64,000 bases of DNA from Cellulophaga sp. Hel_I_12 (GCF_000799565.1 NZ_JUHB01000001.1:930001-994000); one strand, 5' to 3'; numbered from the stretch's first letter, positions 1 through 9,433 are shown. The notes: generated by a model from the sequence alone, not told the origin. A program made the numbers and translations.

Positions 1-13
1 GTAAAAACTAAAT

Positions 14-1867
14 ATGCGTATAAAAAAGAGTCTTTCCATACCATTTAAAATTATCAGTACAAGCTTTATAGCCTTACTATCCATTGCTGGTGTAGCGCAA
101 TCCGATAAAATTCAACCTATTTTTGAAAACGGCGAAGCACAAGTTGTTGCGGCTTTCGATACGCCCGACACTTGGGTGCGTCATGACCTTTGGGTGGAAA
201 CAAGTTTTGATACCGACGGCGATGGCAAACTAGATCGAATGCACGTAGATGTTACACGTCCTGTACAAACAGATTCTGAAGGTTTAAAACTCCCTGTAAT
301 TTATGCTACTAGCCCTTATTATGCCGGTACAGCAGGAAATGTAGAGGGCCTTTTTTGGAACGTAAAGCATGAGCTAGGAGAGAAAGCCGAGCCACGTACC
401 CAAGTTGAAGTAGTTCGCAGAGGAGAACGCCCAATTATTTCGAACTCTGAAGTCAAAAATTGGGTGCCTAGAGGCTATATTGTAGTACATTCGTCTTCTC
501 CCGGAACGGGACTTTCACAAGGTGCACCAACCGTTGGTGGCGAAAATGAATCTCTTGCACCTAAAGCCGTAATTGATTGGCTTTGTGGTCGCGGTAAAGG
601 CTATACCACTCCAGACGGTGATGAAGAAGTGACTGCGTATTGGTCTACAGGAAAAGTGGGCATGACAGGAACATCTTATAACGGTACGCTTCCCTTGGCT
701 GCTGCTACTACCGGAGTTGAAGGTTTAGAAGCTATTATCCCAATTGCACCGAATACCTCCTATTACCATTATTATCGTTCCAACGGATTGGTGCGTAGTC
801 CTGGTGGCTATTTAGGTGAAGATATCGATGTATTATATGATTTTATTCACAGTGGAGACGAAAGTAAACGCGCTTACAATAATAAAACCGTTCGGGATAC
901 CGAAATGGCTAATGGCATGGACCGAGAGTCCGGTGATTATAATGAATTTTGGGCCGGCCGTGATTATTTGAATCAAATGGGGCCCATGAAAGCAGCCCTC
1001 TTAATGTCGCACGGGTTCAACGATTGGAATGTGATGCCAGAGCATAGCTATAGCATTTATAAAGCTGCTAAAGAACAAAAAATTCCGTCACAAATCTATT
1101 ACCACCAAAATGGTCATGGAGGACCGCCACCAATGAGCATGATGAATCGTTGGTTTACCCGCTATTTACATGGGGTAGATAATGGCGTAGAAAATGATAA
1201 AAGAGCTTGGATCGTACGTGAAAATGACGAACAAAGCAACCCAACGGCCTACGATGAATATCCGAACCCAGACGCTGCCCCTGTTACTTTATATGTAAAA
1301 AATGGAGCTCCAAATTTTGGAAAACTGACGACCACTGTCAATAAAAATAATAATCCAGAAACTATTTTTGACGATTATACTGTTCCTGCAAACACCATGG
1401 CCCAAACAGGAAGTTCAAAAAACAGACTTTTGTTTTTAACGCCAATACTCAAAAATTCTTTGCATATTTCTGGTGTTGCTCAACTAAGTGTAAAGTTGGC
1501 GCTTAGCAAGCCCGCTGCTAACTTTTCTGTGTATCTCGTTTCATTGCCCTGGAATACTGATAAGGATGCTAAAATAACTGATAATATCATCACACGTGGT
1601 TGGGCGGATCCTCAAAATTACACCTCTATTTCCGAAAGTGAACCTTTAGAACCTGGTAATTTTTATGATCTTTCTTTTGAATTACAACCTGATGATCAGA
1701 TTATTGCACCGGGTCAACAGATTGGGCTCTTAATTTTTTCTAGCGATAGTGAGTTTACGCTATTACCAGAACCAGGTACAGCACTGACCATCGATACCAA
1801 CAATACGCAATTAACGCTTCCTATTGTAGGAGGTTTAAAAGCTTTTGAAAACGCTACGAAAGATTAA
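14..1867 (+). CDS. Secreted S15 / CocE-type Xaa-Pro dipeptidyl-peptidase family hydrolase
   Basis: A 617-residue exported alpha/beta hydrolase of the Xaa-Pro dipeptidyl-peptidase (S15)/CocE family, likely a periplasmic or surface peptidase cutting X-Pro dipeptides from peptides. Residues 1-30 form a signal peptide (basic start, hydrophobic core, cut near GVAQS). A catalytic triad is visible: Ser221 in GTSYNG, Asp337 in GFNDWN and His368 in NGHGG. The part after about residue 415 is the beta-sandwich domain typical of the C-terminus of this family. The ATG at 14 gives the signal peptide directly, so the start is well supported. Length fits the family. CocE-like esterases share the fold, so the exact substrate is not proven. 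Confidence 0.85.
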   Translation: MRIKKSLSIPFKIISTSFIALLSIAGVAQSDKIQPIFENGEAQVVAAFDTPDTWVRHDLWVETSFDTDGDGKLDRMHVDVTRPVQTDSEGLKLPVIYATSPYYAGTAGNVEGLFWNVKHELGEKAEPRTQVEVVRRGERPIISNSEVKNWVPRGYIVVHSSSPGTGLSQGAPTVGGENESLAPKAVIDWLCGRGKGYTTPDGDEEVTAYWSTGKVGMTGTSYNGTLPLAAATTGVEGLEAIIPIAPNTSYYHYYRSNGLVRSPGGYLGEDIDVLYDFIHSGDESKRAYNNKTVRDTEMANGMDRESGDYNEFWAGRDYLNQMGPMKAALLMSHGFNDWNVMPEHSYSIYKAAKEQKIPSQIYYHQNGHGGPPPMSMMNRWFTRYLHGVDNGVENDKRAWIVRENDEQSNPTAYDEYPNPDAAPVTLYVKNGAPNFGKLTTTVNKNNNPETIFDDYTVPANTMAQTGSSKNRLLFLTPILKNSLHISGVAQLSVKLALSKPAANFSVYLVSLPWNTDKDAKITDNIITRGWADPQNYTSISESEPLEPGNFYDLSFELQPDDQIIAPGQQIGLLIFSSDSEFTLLPEPGTALTIDTNNTQLTLPIVGGLKAFENATKD

Positions 1868-1931
1868 ATTATAATTTTCATATGTATATTTACTTTAAAA
1901 AAACAACATACTAATTCTAAACATAACAAAA

Positions 1932-2030
1932 ATGGCAAAAAGTCAAGACGCTAAAAAGAATGTCAAAAAAGAGCCACTTAAAACGGCTAAAGAGAAAAAA
2001 GAAGAAAAAAGAGCAAAAAAAAAGAAGTAA
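1932..2030 (+). CDS. 32-residue lysine-rich basic peptide, conserved-looking small ORF
   Basis: An ATG ORF of 32 residues beginning MAKSQDAKKN and ending in KRAKKKK. Nearly half the residues are Lys, with several Glu, so it is a highly basic, probably helical or disordered peptide. Support for a real gene is its position: it sits alone, directly followed by a strong rho-independent terminator (2048-2081), and an AT-rich promoter-like stretch (TATATTTA at 1885-1892, one base off the Bacteroidota -7 box) lies upstream. I infer a nucleic-acid- or ribosome-associated peptide from composition only; no family is claimed. Confidence 0.55.
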   Translation: MAKSQDAKKNVKKEPLKTAKEKKEEKRAKKKK

Positions 2031-2047
2031 GTTTTAAATTTTGTTAC

Positions 2048-2081
2048 AAATCCCTAGCGCCATCGCCTAGGGATTTTTTTT
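2048..2081 (+). terminator. Rho-independent terminator after the 32-residue peptide gene
   Basis: Perfect 10-bp stem (AAATCCCTAG / CTAGGGATTT), 9-base loop, then a run of Ts. It ends the transcript of the small basic peptide gene. Confidence 0.85.
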
Positions 2082-2111
2082 GTTATTTACCTGGGGCCTG
2101 AAATTTAAAAA

Positions 2112-2567
2112 TTATTTACTGCAGTTTTCTTTTCTCCGCGTATCGACAATATAAATTATTTTCCAGGTTTCTTGATCCTTAAATAATTGGAAGGAGTTTA
2201 CCCCACAATGACTAAAAGTATCATTCCGCCAAAATTCATAAGGTGTCCAAGCATTCGCCATATTCCCGTCAATTTGAATATTATACGACATTATTTTCTC
2301 TTGAAATGTTGTTGTTTTAGGAATGCTGACGATCGATTTTAAAAATGCACCTATCTTTTGAGGTACTACAATAGCCTTACCCACCGCATCTTCTCCTATT
2401 CTTTGCATGACCGTTTCTAGGGCTAAAACACTTTTTATCATCATTGAATCTTGCGCATGAAAACCTTCAAAAAAAAGTTCTATACTAGCCTTAACAGCAT
2501 CCTTTTCTTTTTGTTGTGCTATGGTAAAACAGCTAAATAAAATACATAAAACCCAAACATATCGCAT
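2112..2567 (-). CDS. Secreted NTF2/SnoaL-like small protein, function unknown
   Basis: About 151 residues with an N-terminal signal peptide (MRYVWVLCILFSCFTIA, cut before QQ). The body has the helix-then-curved-sheet pattern of NTF2-like/SnoaL proteins: an early segment like AVKASIELFFEGFHAQD, then alternating strands with Trp residues near the end. The frame is open upstream to 2591 (eight extra residues, MITLKVEK), but the start at 2567 puts the signal peptide at the N-terminus and is preferred. Bacteroidota carry many such exported NTF2-like proteins of unknown role. It stands alone between the terminator at 2081 and panB. Confidence 0.7.
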   Translation of the reverse strand: MRYVWVLCILFSCFTIAQQKEKDAVKASIELFFEGFHAQDSMMIKSVLALETVMQRIGEDAVGKAIVVPQKIGAFLKSIVSIPKTTTFQEKIMSYNIQIDGNMANAWTPYEFWRNDTFSHCGVNSFQLFKDQETWKIIYIVDTRRKENCSK

Positions 2568-2700
2568 CTTTTCTACTTTAAGAGTTATCAATAAACAAAC
2601 TTAAATTCTAATATACCTAAAAAAAATAACAAGAGAAGAAAAAGAGAGTTCTTTAAAACAAATCAATTTCCTTACTTTTAGCATTCGAAATATACACTTC

Positions 2701-3519
2701 ATGTCTGTAGCAAAAAAAGAATACAAAAGAGTAACTGTGAAATCTCTCATTGAGATGAAAAAAAACGGTGAAAAAATATCAATGTTAACCGCTTACGATT
2801 ATTCGATGGCAAAGATTGTCGATGCGGCCAATGTGGATGTCATTTTAGTGGGGGATTCTGCCAGTAATGTTATGGCTGGCCATGAAACGACACTGCCTAT
2901 AACCTTAGATCAAATGATTTATCATGCCTCTTCTGTCATAAGAGCTGTTGATAGGGCTCTCGTTGTGGTTGATATTCCTTTTGGTAGTTATCAAAGTGAC
3001 CCTAAAGAAGCCCTGCGTTCAGCCATTAGAATCATGAAAGAAAGCGGCGGACATGCCGTTAAAGTTGAAGGTGGTATAGAAATTAAAGAATCTGTAAAAC
3101 GTATTTTAAATGCAGGAATTCCTGTGATGGGGCATTTAGGTTTAACACCACAATCGATTTATAAGTTTGGCACCTACACCGTTAGAGCAAAAGAAGAAGA
3201 GGAAGCTAAAAAATTAAAAGCAGATGCATTATTGCTAGAAAAAGCAGGTTGTTTTGCTTTAGTTTTAGAAAAAATACCTGCAAAATTAGCCAAAGAAGTT
3301 GCTGAAATGTTAACGATTCCTGTTATTGGTATCGGTGCTGGAAATGGCGTTGACGGTCAGGTACTTGTAGTCCACGATTTAGTGGGCTTAACTCAAGAGT
3401 TTAATCCTAGATTTTTACGTAGGTATATGAACTTGTTTGAAGAAATGGAAAAAGCCATATCTGATTACGTTGCCGATGTTAAATCTAAAGATTTTCCGAG
3501 TGATGAAGAACAGTATTAA
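2701..3519 (+). CDS. panB: 3-methyl-2-oxobutanoate hydroxymethyltransferase
   Basis: PanB, 272 residues, a normal length. It adds a hydroxymethyl group from 5,10-methylene-tetrahydrofolate to 2-oxoisovalerate to make ketopantoate, the first step towards pantothenate and CoA; cytoplasmic. Clear family signatures: [33 protein letters not shown] (Mg-binding Asp), [17 protein letters not shown] and [17 protein letters not shown]. The pseudouridine synthase gene follows after 74 bases on the same strand, so the two are probably co-transcribed. coaBC, a later enzyme of the same pathway, lies at 52.7-53.9 kb. Confidence 0.97.
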   Translation: MSVAKKEYKRVTVKSLIEMKKNGEKISMLTAYDYSMAKIVDAANVDVILVGDSASNVMAGHETTLPITLDQMIYHASSVIRAVDRALVVVDIPFGSYQSDPKEALRSAIRIMKESGGHAVKVEGGIEIKESVKRILNAGIPVMGHLGLTPQSIYKFGTYTVRAKEEEEAKKLKADALLLEKAGCFALVLEKIPAKLAKEVAEMLTIPVIGIGAGNGVDGQVLVVHDLVGLTQEFNPRFLRRYMNLFEEMEKAISDYVADVKSKDFPSDEEQY

Positions 3520-3593
3520 TGGGGCAATGAATTCATATCATAATGTATCCATTGGTTTTTTCAAAATATCTACAAAGGATATGATGAAGGATT

Positions 3594-4352
3594 GTGTTTG
3601 CTACTAGTCACGAATCAAAAACCAGAAACCCATCAACGAACAAGCATTTTAATTTGGACGACAAAATAATTTCTACACCCAAAAATCTTCAAGTTATATA
3701 TGAAGACAATCATTTAATTGCCATCAATAAAAGACCTGGAGATTTAGTTCAAGGGGATAAAACAGGCGATGCGCCATTAAGCGAGGTCGTTAAAGAATAT
3801 ATCAAAATAAAATACAATAAGCCTGGGAATGTGTATTTAGGAGTAACCCATAGGTTAGACAGACCCACTTCGGGCATTGTAATTTTCGCAAAAACCTCCA
3901 AAGCTTTACCACGTCTCAATAAATTATTTGCTGATAAAGAAGCAAAAAAAACCTATTGGGCTGTTGTTAAGAATCAACCACCAAAGGAGAAAGAGCTCTT
4001 AACCCATTGGCTAAAGCGAAATACGAGTCAAAATAAATCTTACGCTCATAAAAAAGAAGTTTCAGAAAGCAAAAAAGCCGTCTTAGCCTATACGCTTCTT
4101 AAAAAATTAGATAACTATTTTTTATTAGAAATAGATCTTCAAACAGGTCGTCATCACCAAATTCGAGCACAATTAGCTGCCATCGGATGCACTATTAAGG
4201 GCGATTTAAAATATGGTGCAGACCGCAGTAACAAGGATGGAAGTATTCATCTACATGCCCGAACGCTATCCTTTGAGCACCCTGTTAAAAAAGAACTTAT
4301 TCAATTACTAGCAGCACCGCCAAACGAGGCTATTTGGAACGCTTGTTTGTGA
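3594..4352 (+). CDS. RluA-family pseudouridine synthase
   Basis: A 23S rRNA/tRNA pseudouridine synthase of the RluA family, without an S4 domain. Motifs: NHLIAINKRPGDLVQGD (start of the fold), HRLDRPTSGI with the catalytic Asp, LLEIDLQTGRHHQIRAQLA and LHARTL. No ATG precedes the domain in frame: the open frame begins at GTG 3594, and a TTG at 3654 is the alternative that would remove 20 atypical residues (FATSHESKTRN...). An ATG-ATG at 3581 opens a different frame that stops after eight codons. Flavobacterial relatives, as I recall them, begin about ten residues before NLQVIYED, which favours the TTG. Probably downstream of panB in one transcript. Confidence 0.88.
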   Translation: MFATSHESKTRNPSTNKHFNLDDKIISTPKNLQVIYEDNHLIAINKRPGDLVQGDKTGDAPLSEVVKEYIKIKYNKPGNVYLGVTHRLDRPTSGIVIFAKTSKALPRLNKLFADKEAKKTYWAVVKNQPPKEKELLTHWLKRNTSQNKSYAHKKEVSESKKAVLAYTLLKKLDNYFLLEIDLQTGRHHQIRAQLAAIGCTIKGDLKYGADRSNKDGSIHLHARTLSFEHPVKKELIQLLAAPPNEAIWNACL

Positions 4353-4527
4353 ATTTTATACGTTTAACATCCAGAATATACCAAGATCTCCTATTTTTTG
4401 AACAGAACATACCGCTGTAAACGTTTAGAAGATACCATAGCATCCATCTTTGAAAAACTATAGGATAGCTTGGAGGCTACCACCTAAAGAATTATATGGT
4501 ATATCGTATTTAGCTTATACCTTAAAA

Positions 4528-5394
4528 TTAAGATTGCAACCTCGAAGTTCTAATACTTTCAAAAATAACGGAGCCTAAAATCAAAACGCCACCAATTATT
4601 GTATTTTGGCTAGGGATTTCGCTTAAAAAAATAGCACCAATGCTAATCCCAAAAATAGGTTGAATACTACTTAATATACTTACTGTGGTAATCGAGAAGT
4701 GTTTAAAACTATTTAAAAACATCGTATGACCCACAGCGGTGGTCAGGAAGGCTAATGCCACTACTGCTTCCCATTGTGACGTAATTTCAACGATATCTGC
4801 GGTAAAAATGAACGGGAACAAGAAAACTACAACGACACCCATTTGATAACTCATCAACATGGAACCGTTATAATCAGAAACCTTAGTTTTTAAAACAATA
4901 TTTCGTAAAGCATATGCTAAAGCCGAAAAAATACCAACTACTACCGCTAGGGTACCGTTATTTTTTAAATCAAAATTGGGTACTAAAAAGTAAATTCCTA
5001 TTAAGACCATGAGGCCCAATACCAAATGAACCTTCTGCAATTTAGTTTTTAACAGCCAGGGCTCTAAAAAAGCGGTAAGTATTGGGTACGTAAATAACGA
5101 TATCATGCCAATGGCTACATTAGAAAGCTTCAAGGCATAGAAATAACTAAGCCAATGCACGCCCATTAATAAACCACTAGTTACAACTGGTAGTATATGT
5201 CTTTTCTCTACGCGCAGTGATATTCCCTTTAACTTACAATACAAGAGTAAAAAAATCAAGGCTAATAATGCTCGCAAAGCTATTGTTACAGGTATCGGTA
5301 AATCTATGTACCTTCCTAAAGCTCCAGATGTGCTCACAAAAAGCATGGCAATATTTATCTCTAAAAGATGCCGTAAGTGATTCGAATTCTTCAA
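4528..5394 (-). CDS. EamA/DMT-family membrane transporter
   Basis: Drug/metabolite transporter superfamily, 288 residues, two EamA repeats and about ten hydrophobic helices (the first at residues 12-28, the last near residue 262-282). Typical pieces are the small-residue-rich helix 1, ALRALLALIFLLLY in repeat 1, and SILSSIQPIFGISIGAIFLSE in repeat 2. Members export amino acids or other metabolites across the inner membrane; the substrate here cannot be read. It starts six bases after the stop of the upstream unknown gene (5401-6945), so the two form an operon. Confidence 0.9.
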   Translation of the reverse strand: MKNSNHLRHLLEINIAMLFVSTSGALGRYIDLPIPVTIALRALLALIFLLLYCKLKGISLRVEKRHILPVVTSGLLMGVHWLSYFYALKLSNVAIGMISLFTYPILTAFLEPWLLKTKLQKVHLVLGLMVLIGIYFLVPNFDLKNNGTLAVVVGIFSALAYALRNIVLKTKVSDYNGSMLMSYQMGVVVVFLFPFIFTADIVEITSQWEAVVALAFLTTAVGHTMFLNSFKHFSITTVSILSSIQPIFGISIGAIFLSEIPSQNTIIGGVLILGSVIFESIRTSRLQS

Positions 5395-5400
5395 AAAAAA

Positions 5401-6945
5401 TTATCGCATTAGTAATTTTGCTTTTTCCTTGATAATTTGTCCCACTGGTTTTCCCTCTAAATGGCTTTCAAGCCAAGACAAAATATCTAAATATAAAAAA
5501 GCCCTTTTTTCATAGGGATGATCTTCATACTTTTTTAATTGGTTATACAATTTCTGAAATTCATTTTTTAAGTCGCTTGGGTAAATATCTCCCAATCCTC
5601 TTAAAAATTTAATCATTTCTTTTTGAACCGCATGCAAATCGTTCATTTTTAATAAAAACTTATAGGTACTCTTTAATTGCACTTCTAAATGATAATCCAT
5701 TCCTGCCTCGTAATGTGCTACTAGGCTTAAAACACGTGCAAAGCACATTAAGTCTTCACGCATTTTCAGGTTTTTGTTATTGATGATTTTTTTTAAATAT
5801 TGAATACAGGTTTTATTATCTCCTATGCCAAAGTACAAACAAGCAATTTTGTAATAGAACAACATAATATGGTGCTCATCAAAACGATCTTTATGTTTAT
5901 TGATACCGTATTCAATAATTTTTACCAAATACAAGCCTTTTTCAAACGTACCCTCCAGAAAGTGAAGATTTAACTTATTGCTATTGATGTATAAAAATGC
6001 TAGGGAAGTAACATTATCGTTTTGAGGAAAATTAGCATCGTGTATGGTTTCCTCTAACTTCTCAAGCGTTTCTTTAAATTGGGAACTATACCTGACATAA
6101 AATAGTGACTCTAATAAATAATTGTTTCCTTTTAAATAAAATACAGGATTTAAGAAAATCATTTCTCTATTATCATAGAATAAATCAGTCCATTTACTGG
6201 CATATTTATAGCAGGATAAAAAATCTTGTGTTAAAAAGCTGTACCATAAATAAGATTTATACAACCACAACTTTTCACGAAAACCAAGCTTTTCAATCTT
6301 GTATTTTGGCAAATGACTTTCAAAGTATTTTTTAACAAATTGGTAATCCTTATCGCTGCGTACATAGCCCATTTTAAGCATCTGCCCATATAATTGTAGC
6401 GATAAATTAGATAGTTTACTGGTCATAACATTCTGAGCCGAAAGCTCTTTTGCTTGAATGGCCAATTCGTCAGCTCTATCAGGGATACTTCTTGTGATGT
6501 ATTGTGTTTCTATGACCTTCTCTAGTTCAACAATTTCATAAGCAATATTTTTTTCTTCATTTTCTATGGCGATAGACTTTGCCTTATCTAAAATTTTCAA
6601 GCTTTGCTTATACAATCCTTTTTGATATAAAATGGTAGCAAAGTCTAACTGTTCCCGAATCTGAACGCGTATATTTTGGTTTACAGGATTTAAACGTAAA
6701 CTAACTAAAATTTGCTTGTATAAATGGGCTTTTAGATTCGAAAGTTGTGCCTTTTTTACAATTGCTGTGTCTAAAATTATTTTTTCATCATACTCTTTAA
6801 CCTTGTCTAAAAGGTTAAAAAGCGCTAAAAATTTAGCATCCGTATTTACACCTAAGCGACCGACGTATAATTTAAATTGTCTCTTTTCAGACTTTGAAAG
6901 AGACTTAATCAGAACAAATAAGGAATCTTTATTAGTATTTGTCAT
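5401..6945 (-). CDS. Conserved alpha-helical protein, TPR-like, function unknown
   Basis: A 514-residue cytoplasmic protein without signal peptide or membrane segments. It begins MTNTNKDSLFVLIKSLSKSEKRQFKLYV, which resembles the opening of a family of uncharacterised Bacteroidota proteins. The rest is almost all helix with TPR-like pairs (for example AQLSNLKAHLYKQILVSL, LYQKGLYKQSLKILDKAKSIA and YYKIACLYFGIGDNKTCIQYL). I do not recognise a specific function; a scaffold role is the most that can be inferred. It is the first gene of a two-gene operon with the EamA transporter. Confidence 0.75.
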   Translation of the reverse strand: MTNTNKDSLFVLIKSLSKSEKRQFKLYVGRLGVNTDAKFLALFNLLDKVKEYDEKIILDTAIVKKAQLSNLKAHLYKQILVSLRLNPVNQNIRVQIREQLDFATILYQKGLYKQSLKILDKAKSIAIENEEKNIAYEIVELEKVIETQYITRSIPDRADELAIQAKELSAQNVMTSKLSNLSLQLYGQMLKMGYVRSDKDYQFVKKYFESHLPKYKIEKLGFREKLWLYKSYLWYSFLTQDFLSCYKYASKWTDLFYDNREMIFLNPVFYLKGNNYLLESLFYVRYSSQFKETLEKLEETIHDANFPQNDNVTSLAFLYINSNKLNLHFLEGTFEKGLYLVKIIEYGINKHKDRFDEHHIMLFYYKIACLYFGIGDNKTCIQYLKKIINNKNLKMREDLMCFARVLSLVAHYEAGMDYHLEVQLKSTYKFLLKMNDLHAVQKEMIKFLRGLGDIYPSDLKNEFQKLYNQLKKYEDHPYEKRAFLYLDILSWLESHLEGKPVGQIIKEKAKLLMR

Positions 6946-7035
6946 CGTAAAAATTATTATTTAAATCCTTGTTTTTCAAATACTTAAACATCTTAAAAAG
7001 TAACTAAACGTTGTAATGATTTTTTAATGTCAATA

Positions 7036-7063
7036 TTGAAATACTAAGCTAAGTCTATATTCG
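7036..7063 (+). promoter_or_regulatory. Probable promoter of leuA-leuB
   Basis: TTG (7036-7038), 17 bases, TATATTCG (7056-7063), one mismatch from the Bacteroidota -7 consensus TAnnTTTG. It ends 28 bases before the leuA ATG, inside a 146-base divergent gap. Confidence 0.45.
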
Positions 7064-7091
7064 TAACAACGAGTAAAACTACGCAAATATA

Positions 7092-8264
7092 ATGAGCAAA
7101 GATATAGTACAAATTTTTGATACCACCTTAAGAGACGGAGAACAAGTGCCTGGCTGTAAATTAGACACGAAACAAAAATTAGTCATTGCAGAAAGACTTG
7201 AATTATTGGGTGTTAATGTCATTGAGGCTGGTTTTCCTATTTCTAGTCCTGGAGATTTTAATTCTGTACAGGAAATTTCAAAAATAGTTAAAAATGCGAC
7301 GGTCTGCGGTCTTACACGAGCCGTAAAAAAAGATATTGAAGTTGCCGCCGAGGCGCTAAAATTTGCAAAACATCCTAGAATTCATACCGGTATCGGCACC
7401 TCTGAATCGCATATAAAATTTAAATTCAATTCAAATAAAGAGGCCATTATTGAACGAGCCATTGAGGCTGTTAGGTATGCAAAGACTTTTGTAGAAGATG
7501 TAGAGTTTTATGCGGAAGATGCTGGTAGAACTGAAAATGAATTTTTAGCTCGCATTTGTGAAGCAGTGATTAAAGCTGGAGCTACCGTTCTTAATATCCC
7601 AGATACTACAGGCTATTGTTTGCCTGAAGAATATGGTGCGAAAATTAAATATTTGCGTGAAAATGTAAAAGGAATTGAAAAAGCTATCCTATCTTGCCAT
7701 TGTCATAATGATTTAGGCTTGGCAACAGCAAATTCTATCGCGGGTGTTATTAACGGTGCGCGCCAAATAGAATGTACTATAAATGGCATTGGGGAGCGTG
7801 CTGGCAATACGGCTTTGGAAGAAGTTGTCATGATTTTAAGGCAACACCCAACATTAAACTTAGACACGACTATTAATAGTAGGTTGTTAAATGAAACAAG
7901 TCGAATGGTTTCTCAAAAAATGGGCATGCTTGTACAGCCAAATAAAGCTATAGTCGGGGCAAATGCATTTGCACATAGTTCTGGTATTCACCAAGACGGC
8001 GTGATAAAAAATAGAGAAACCTATGAAATTATAGATCCTGCGGATGTAGGTGTGAACGAGTCATCAATAGTACTAACAGCGCGCAGCGGAAGAGCTGCAC
8101 TAGCCTATAGAGCTAAAATTGTAGGCTACGAACTTACAAAAGTTCAGTTAGATGCCGTTTATGATGAGTTTTTGATTTATGCCGATGTTAAGAAAGAAAT
8201 TATTGACGAGGATATTCATAAAATAATTGAAACGAGTAAAATTAAAATACAAAAAGTCGCTTAA
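7092..8264 (+). CDS. leuA: 2-isopropylmalate synthase, short form without regulatory domain
   Basis: LeuA, 390 residues: condenses acetyl-CoA with 2-oxoisovalerate in the first committed step of leucine synthesis. Seen: the DRE-TIM signature [14 protein letters not shown], metal ligands in [16 protein letters not shown], the glycine loop [15 protein letters not shown], and [16 protein letters not shown]. The protein stops about 120 residues before the end of a classical LeuA (around 510), so it lacks the C-terminal leucine-binding regulatory domain; from memory this short form is usual in Flavobacteriia. leuB starts within the stop codon (TAATG). leuC and leuD are not in the window. A related synthase activity such as citramalate synthase is possible but less likely. 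Confidence 0.92.
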   Translation: MSKDIVQIFDTTLRDGEQVPGCKLDTKQKLVIAERLELLGVNVIEAGFPISSPGDFNSVQEISKIVKNATVCGLTRAVKKDIEVAAEALKFAKHPRIHTGIGTSESHIKFKFNSNKEAIIERAIEAVRYAKTFVEDVEFYAEDAGRTENEFLARICEAVIKAGATVLNIPDTTGYCLPEEYGAKIKYLRENVKGIEKAILSCHCHNDLGLATANSIAGVINGARQIECTINGIGERAGNTALEEVVMILRQHPTLNLDTTINSRLLNETSRMVSQKMGMLVQPNKAIVGANAFAHSSGIHQDGVIKNRETYEIIDPADVGVNESSIVLTARSGRAALAYRAKIVGYELTKVQLDAVYDEFLIYADVKKEIIDEDIHKIIETSKIKIQKVA

Positions 8265-9382
8265 TGAATATACACATAGCACTCTTACCTGGTGACGGAA
8301 TTGGCCCAGAAGTTGTGGCTCAAGCTGTAAAATGCTTGCAGGCAGTAGAAGAAACTTTTCATCATCAATTTACCTATTCCACCGGACTTATAGGAGCTGC
8401 TTCTATATACAAAACTGGCGAGGCTTTAAGTCAAGAAACCATAGCATTATGCCACAAATCAGATGCGGTATTGTTTGGTTCCATCGGAGCGCTAGAATTC
8501 GACAATAACCCTGATGCGAAAGTGAGACCTGAAAATGGATTGTTTGAATTGCGAAAAGAATTAGGTGTTTTTGCAAATATTAGACCTGTTGCTGTTTTTC
8601 CGACCCTTTTAAAAAAATCTCCACTTAAAGAAGCGGTATTAAAAGGAACAGATTTTGTGATCTACAGAGAGCTTACTGGTGGCATTTATTGCGGAGATCA
8701 TCAATTAAGCGATGATGGCACCACGGCTACTGATATCGCCACCTATACCGAAAGCGACATTAGTCGCGTGGCACATTTGGCATTTAAAGCATCAAGAAAA
8801 CGCAAGAAAAAATTAACCCTGATTGATAAATCAAATGTTTTAGAAACCTCTAGGTTATGGCGTAGAGTCGTTAAAAAAATTAGTGAAAGTTACCCTGATG
8901 TAGCGCTGGAGTGTATTTTTTTACATAACGCCATTATGCAAATGATTTTAAACCCTAGTAAATTTGACGTGATTTTAGCACCAAACTTATTTGGTGATAT
9001 TATTTCTGATCAAGCGAGTGTCATTGGCGGATCTGTTGGTTTATTACCTTCAGCATCTATTGGTGATGGTATTGCTATGTTTGAGCCGATTCACGGTTCG
9101 TATCCACAGGCAGCAGGCAAAGATATCGCTAATCCTATAGCCACTATTCTCTCCACTGCTATGCTCTTGCAACATTTTGGACTGGAAGAAGAATCAAGAG
9201 CTGTTGTATCGGCAGTAAACAAATCTTTACATAAAAATATAGTAACCCCTGACATCAATCCAAAAAGCAAACATGGAACTTCGGCGGTAGGAGATTTTAT
9301 AGCCTCTAATATTGTAGATACTGATGAAAGCTTAAGTATGAATTACGAAAACATAGGTTTAGGGAAATCTACAATCATATAA
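8264..9382 (+). CDS. leuB: 3-isopropylmalate dehydrogenase with altered metal-site residue
   Basis: LeuB-family NAD-dependent beta-decarboxylating dehydrogenase, 372 residues, normal length. It would oxidise 3-isopropylmalate in leucine synthesis. Conserved parts: LLPGDGIGPEV, RELTGGIYCGD (Arg and Tyr), IDKSNVLETSRLWR (catalytic Lys), APNLFGDIISDQAS (two metal Asp, 245 and 249) and MFEPIHGSYPQAAGKDIANP. The oddity is FLHNAIMQ: relatives have FVDNAAMQ, where the Asp (Asp217 of the Thermus enzyme, reached by a gap-free alignment) binds Mg/Mn; here it is His221 (CAT at 8924-8926). It overlaps leuA by one base. Activity is therefore uncertain, though the rest of the site looks intact. Confidence 0.9.
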   Translation: MNIHIALLPGDGIGPEVVAQAVKCLQAVEETFHHQFTYSTGLIGAASIYKTGEALSQETIALCHKSDAVLFGSIGALEFDNNPDAKVRPENGLFELRKELGVFANIRPVAVFPTLLKKSPLKEAVLKGTDFVIYRELTGGIYCGDHQLSDDGTTATDIATYTESDISRVAHLAFKASRKRKKKLTLIDKSNVLETSRLWRRVVKKISESYPDVALECIFLHNAIMQMILNPSKFDVILAPNLFGDIISDQASVIGGSVGLLPSASIGDGIAMFEPIHGSYPQAAGKDIANPIATILSTAMLLQHFGLEEESRAVVSAVNKSLHKNIVTPDINPKSKHGTSAVGDFIASNIVDTDESLSMNYENIGLGKSTII

Positions 9383-9407
9383 AAAAATAAATAACTTATA
9401 ATTGCCT

Positions 9408-9433
9408 AATGCCTTTTTTAAAAGGCATTTTTT
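9408..9433. terminator. Terminator shared by leuB and the convergent thioredoxin-like gene
   Basis: Inverted repeat AATGCCTTTT / AAAAGGCATT with a T run on the plus strand and A/T-rich flanks on the minus strand, between converging genes. It overlaps the last bases of the gene at 9432. Confidence 0.75.
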
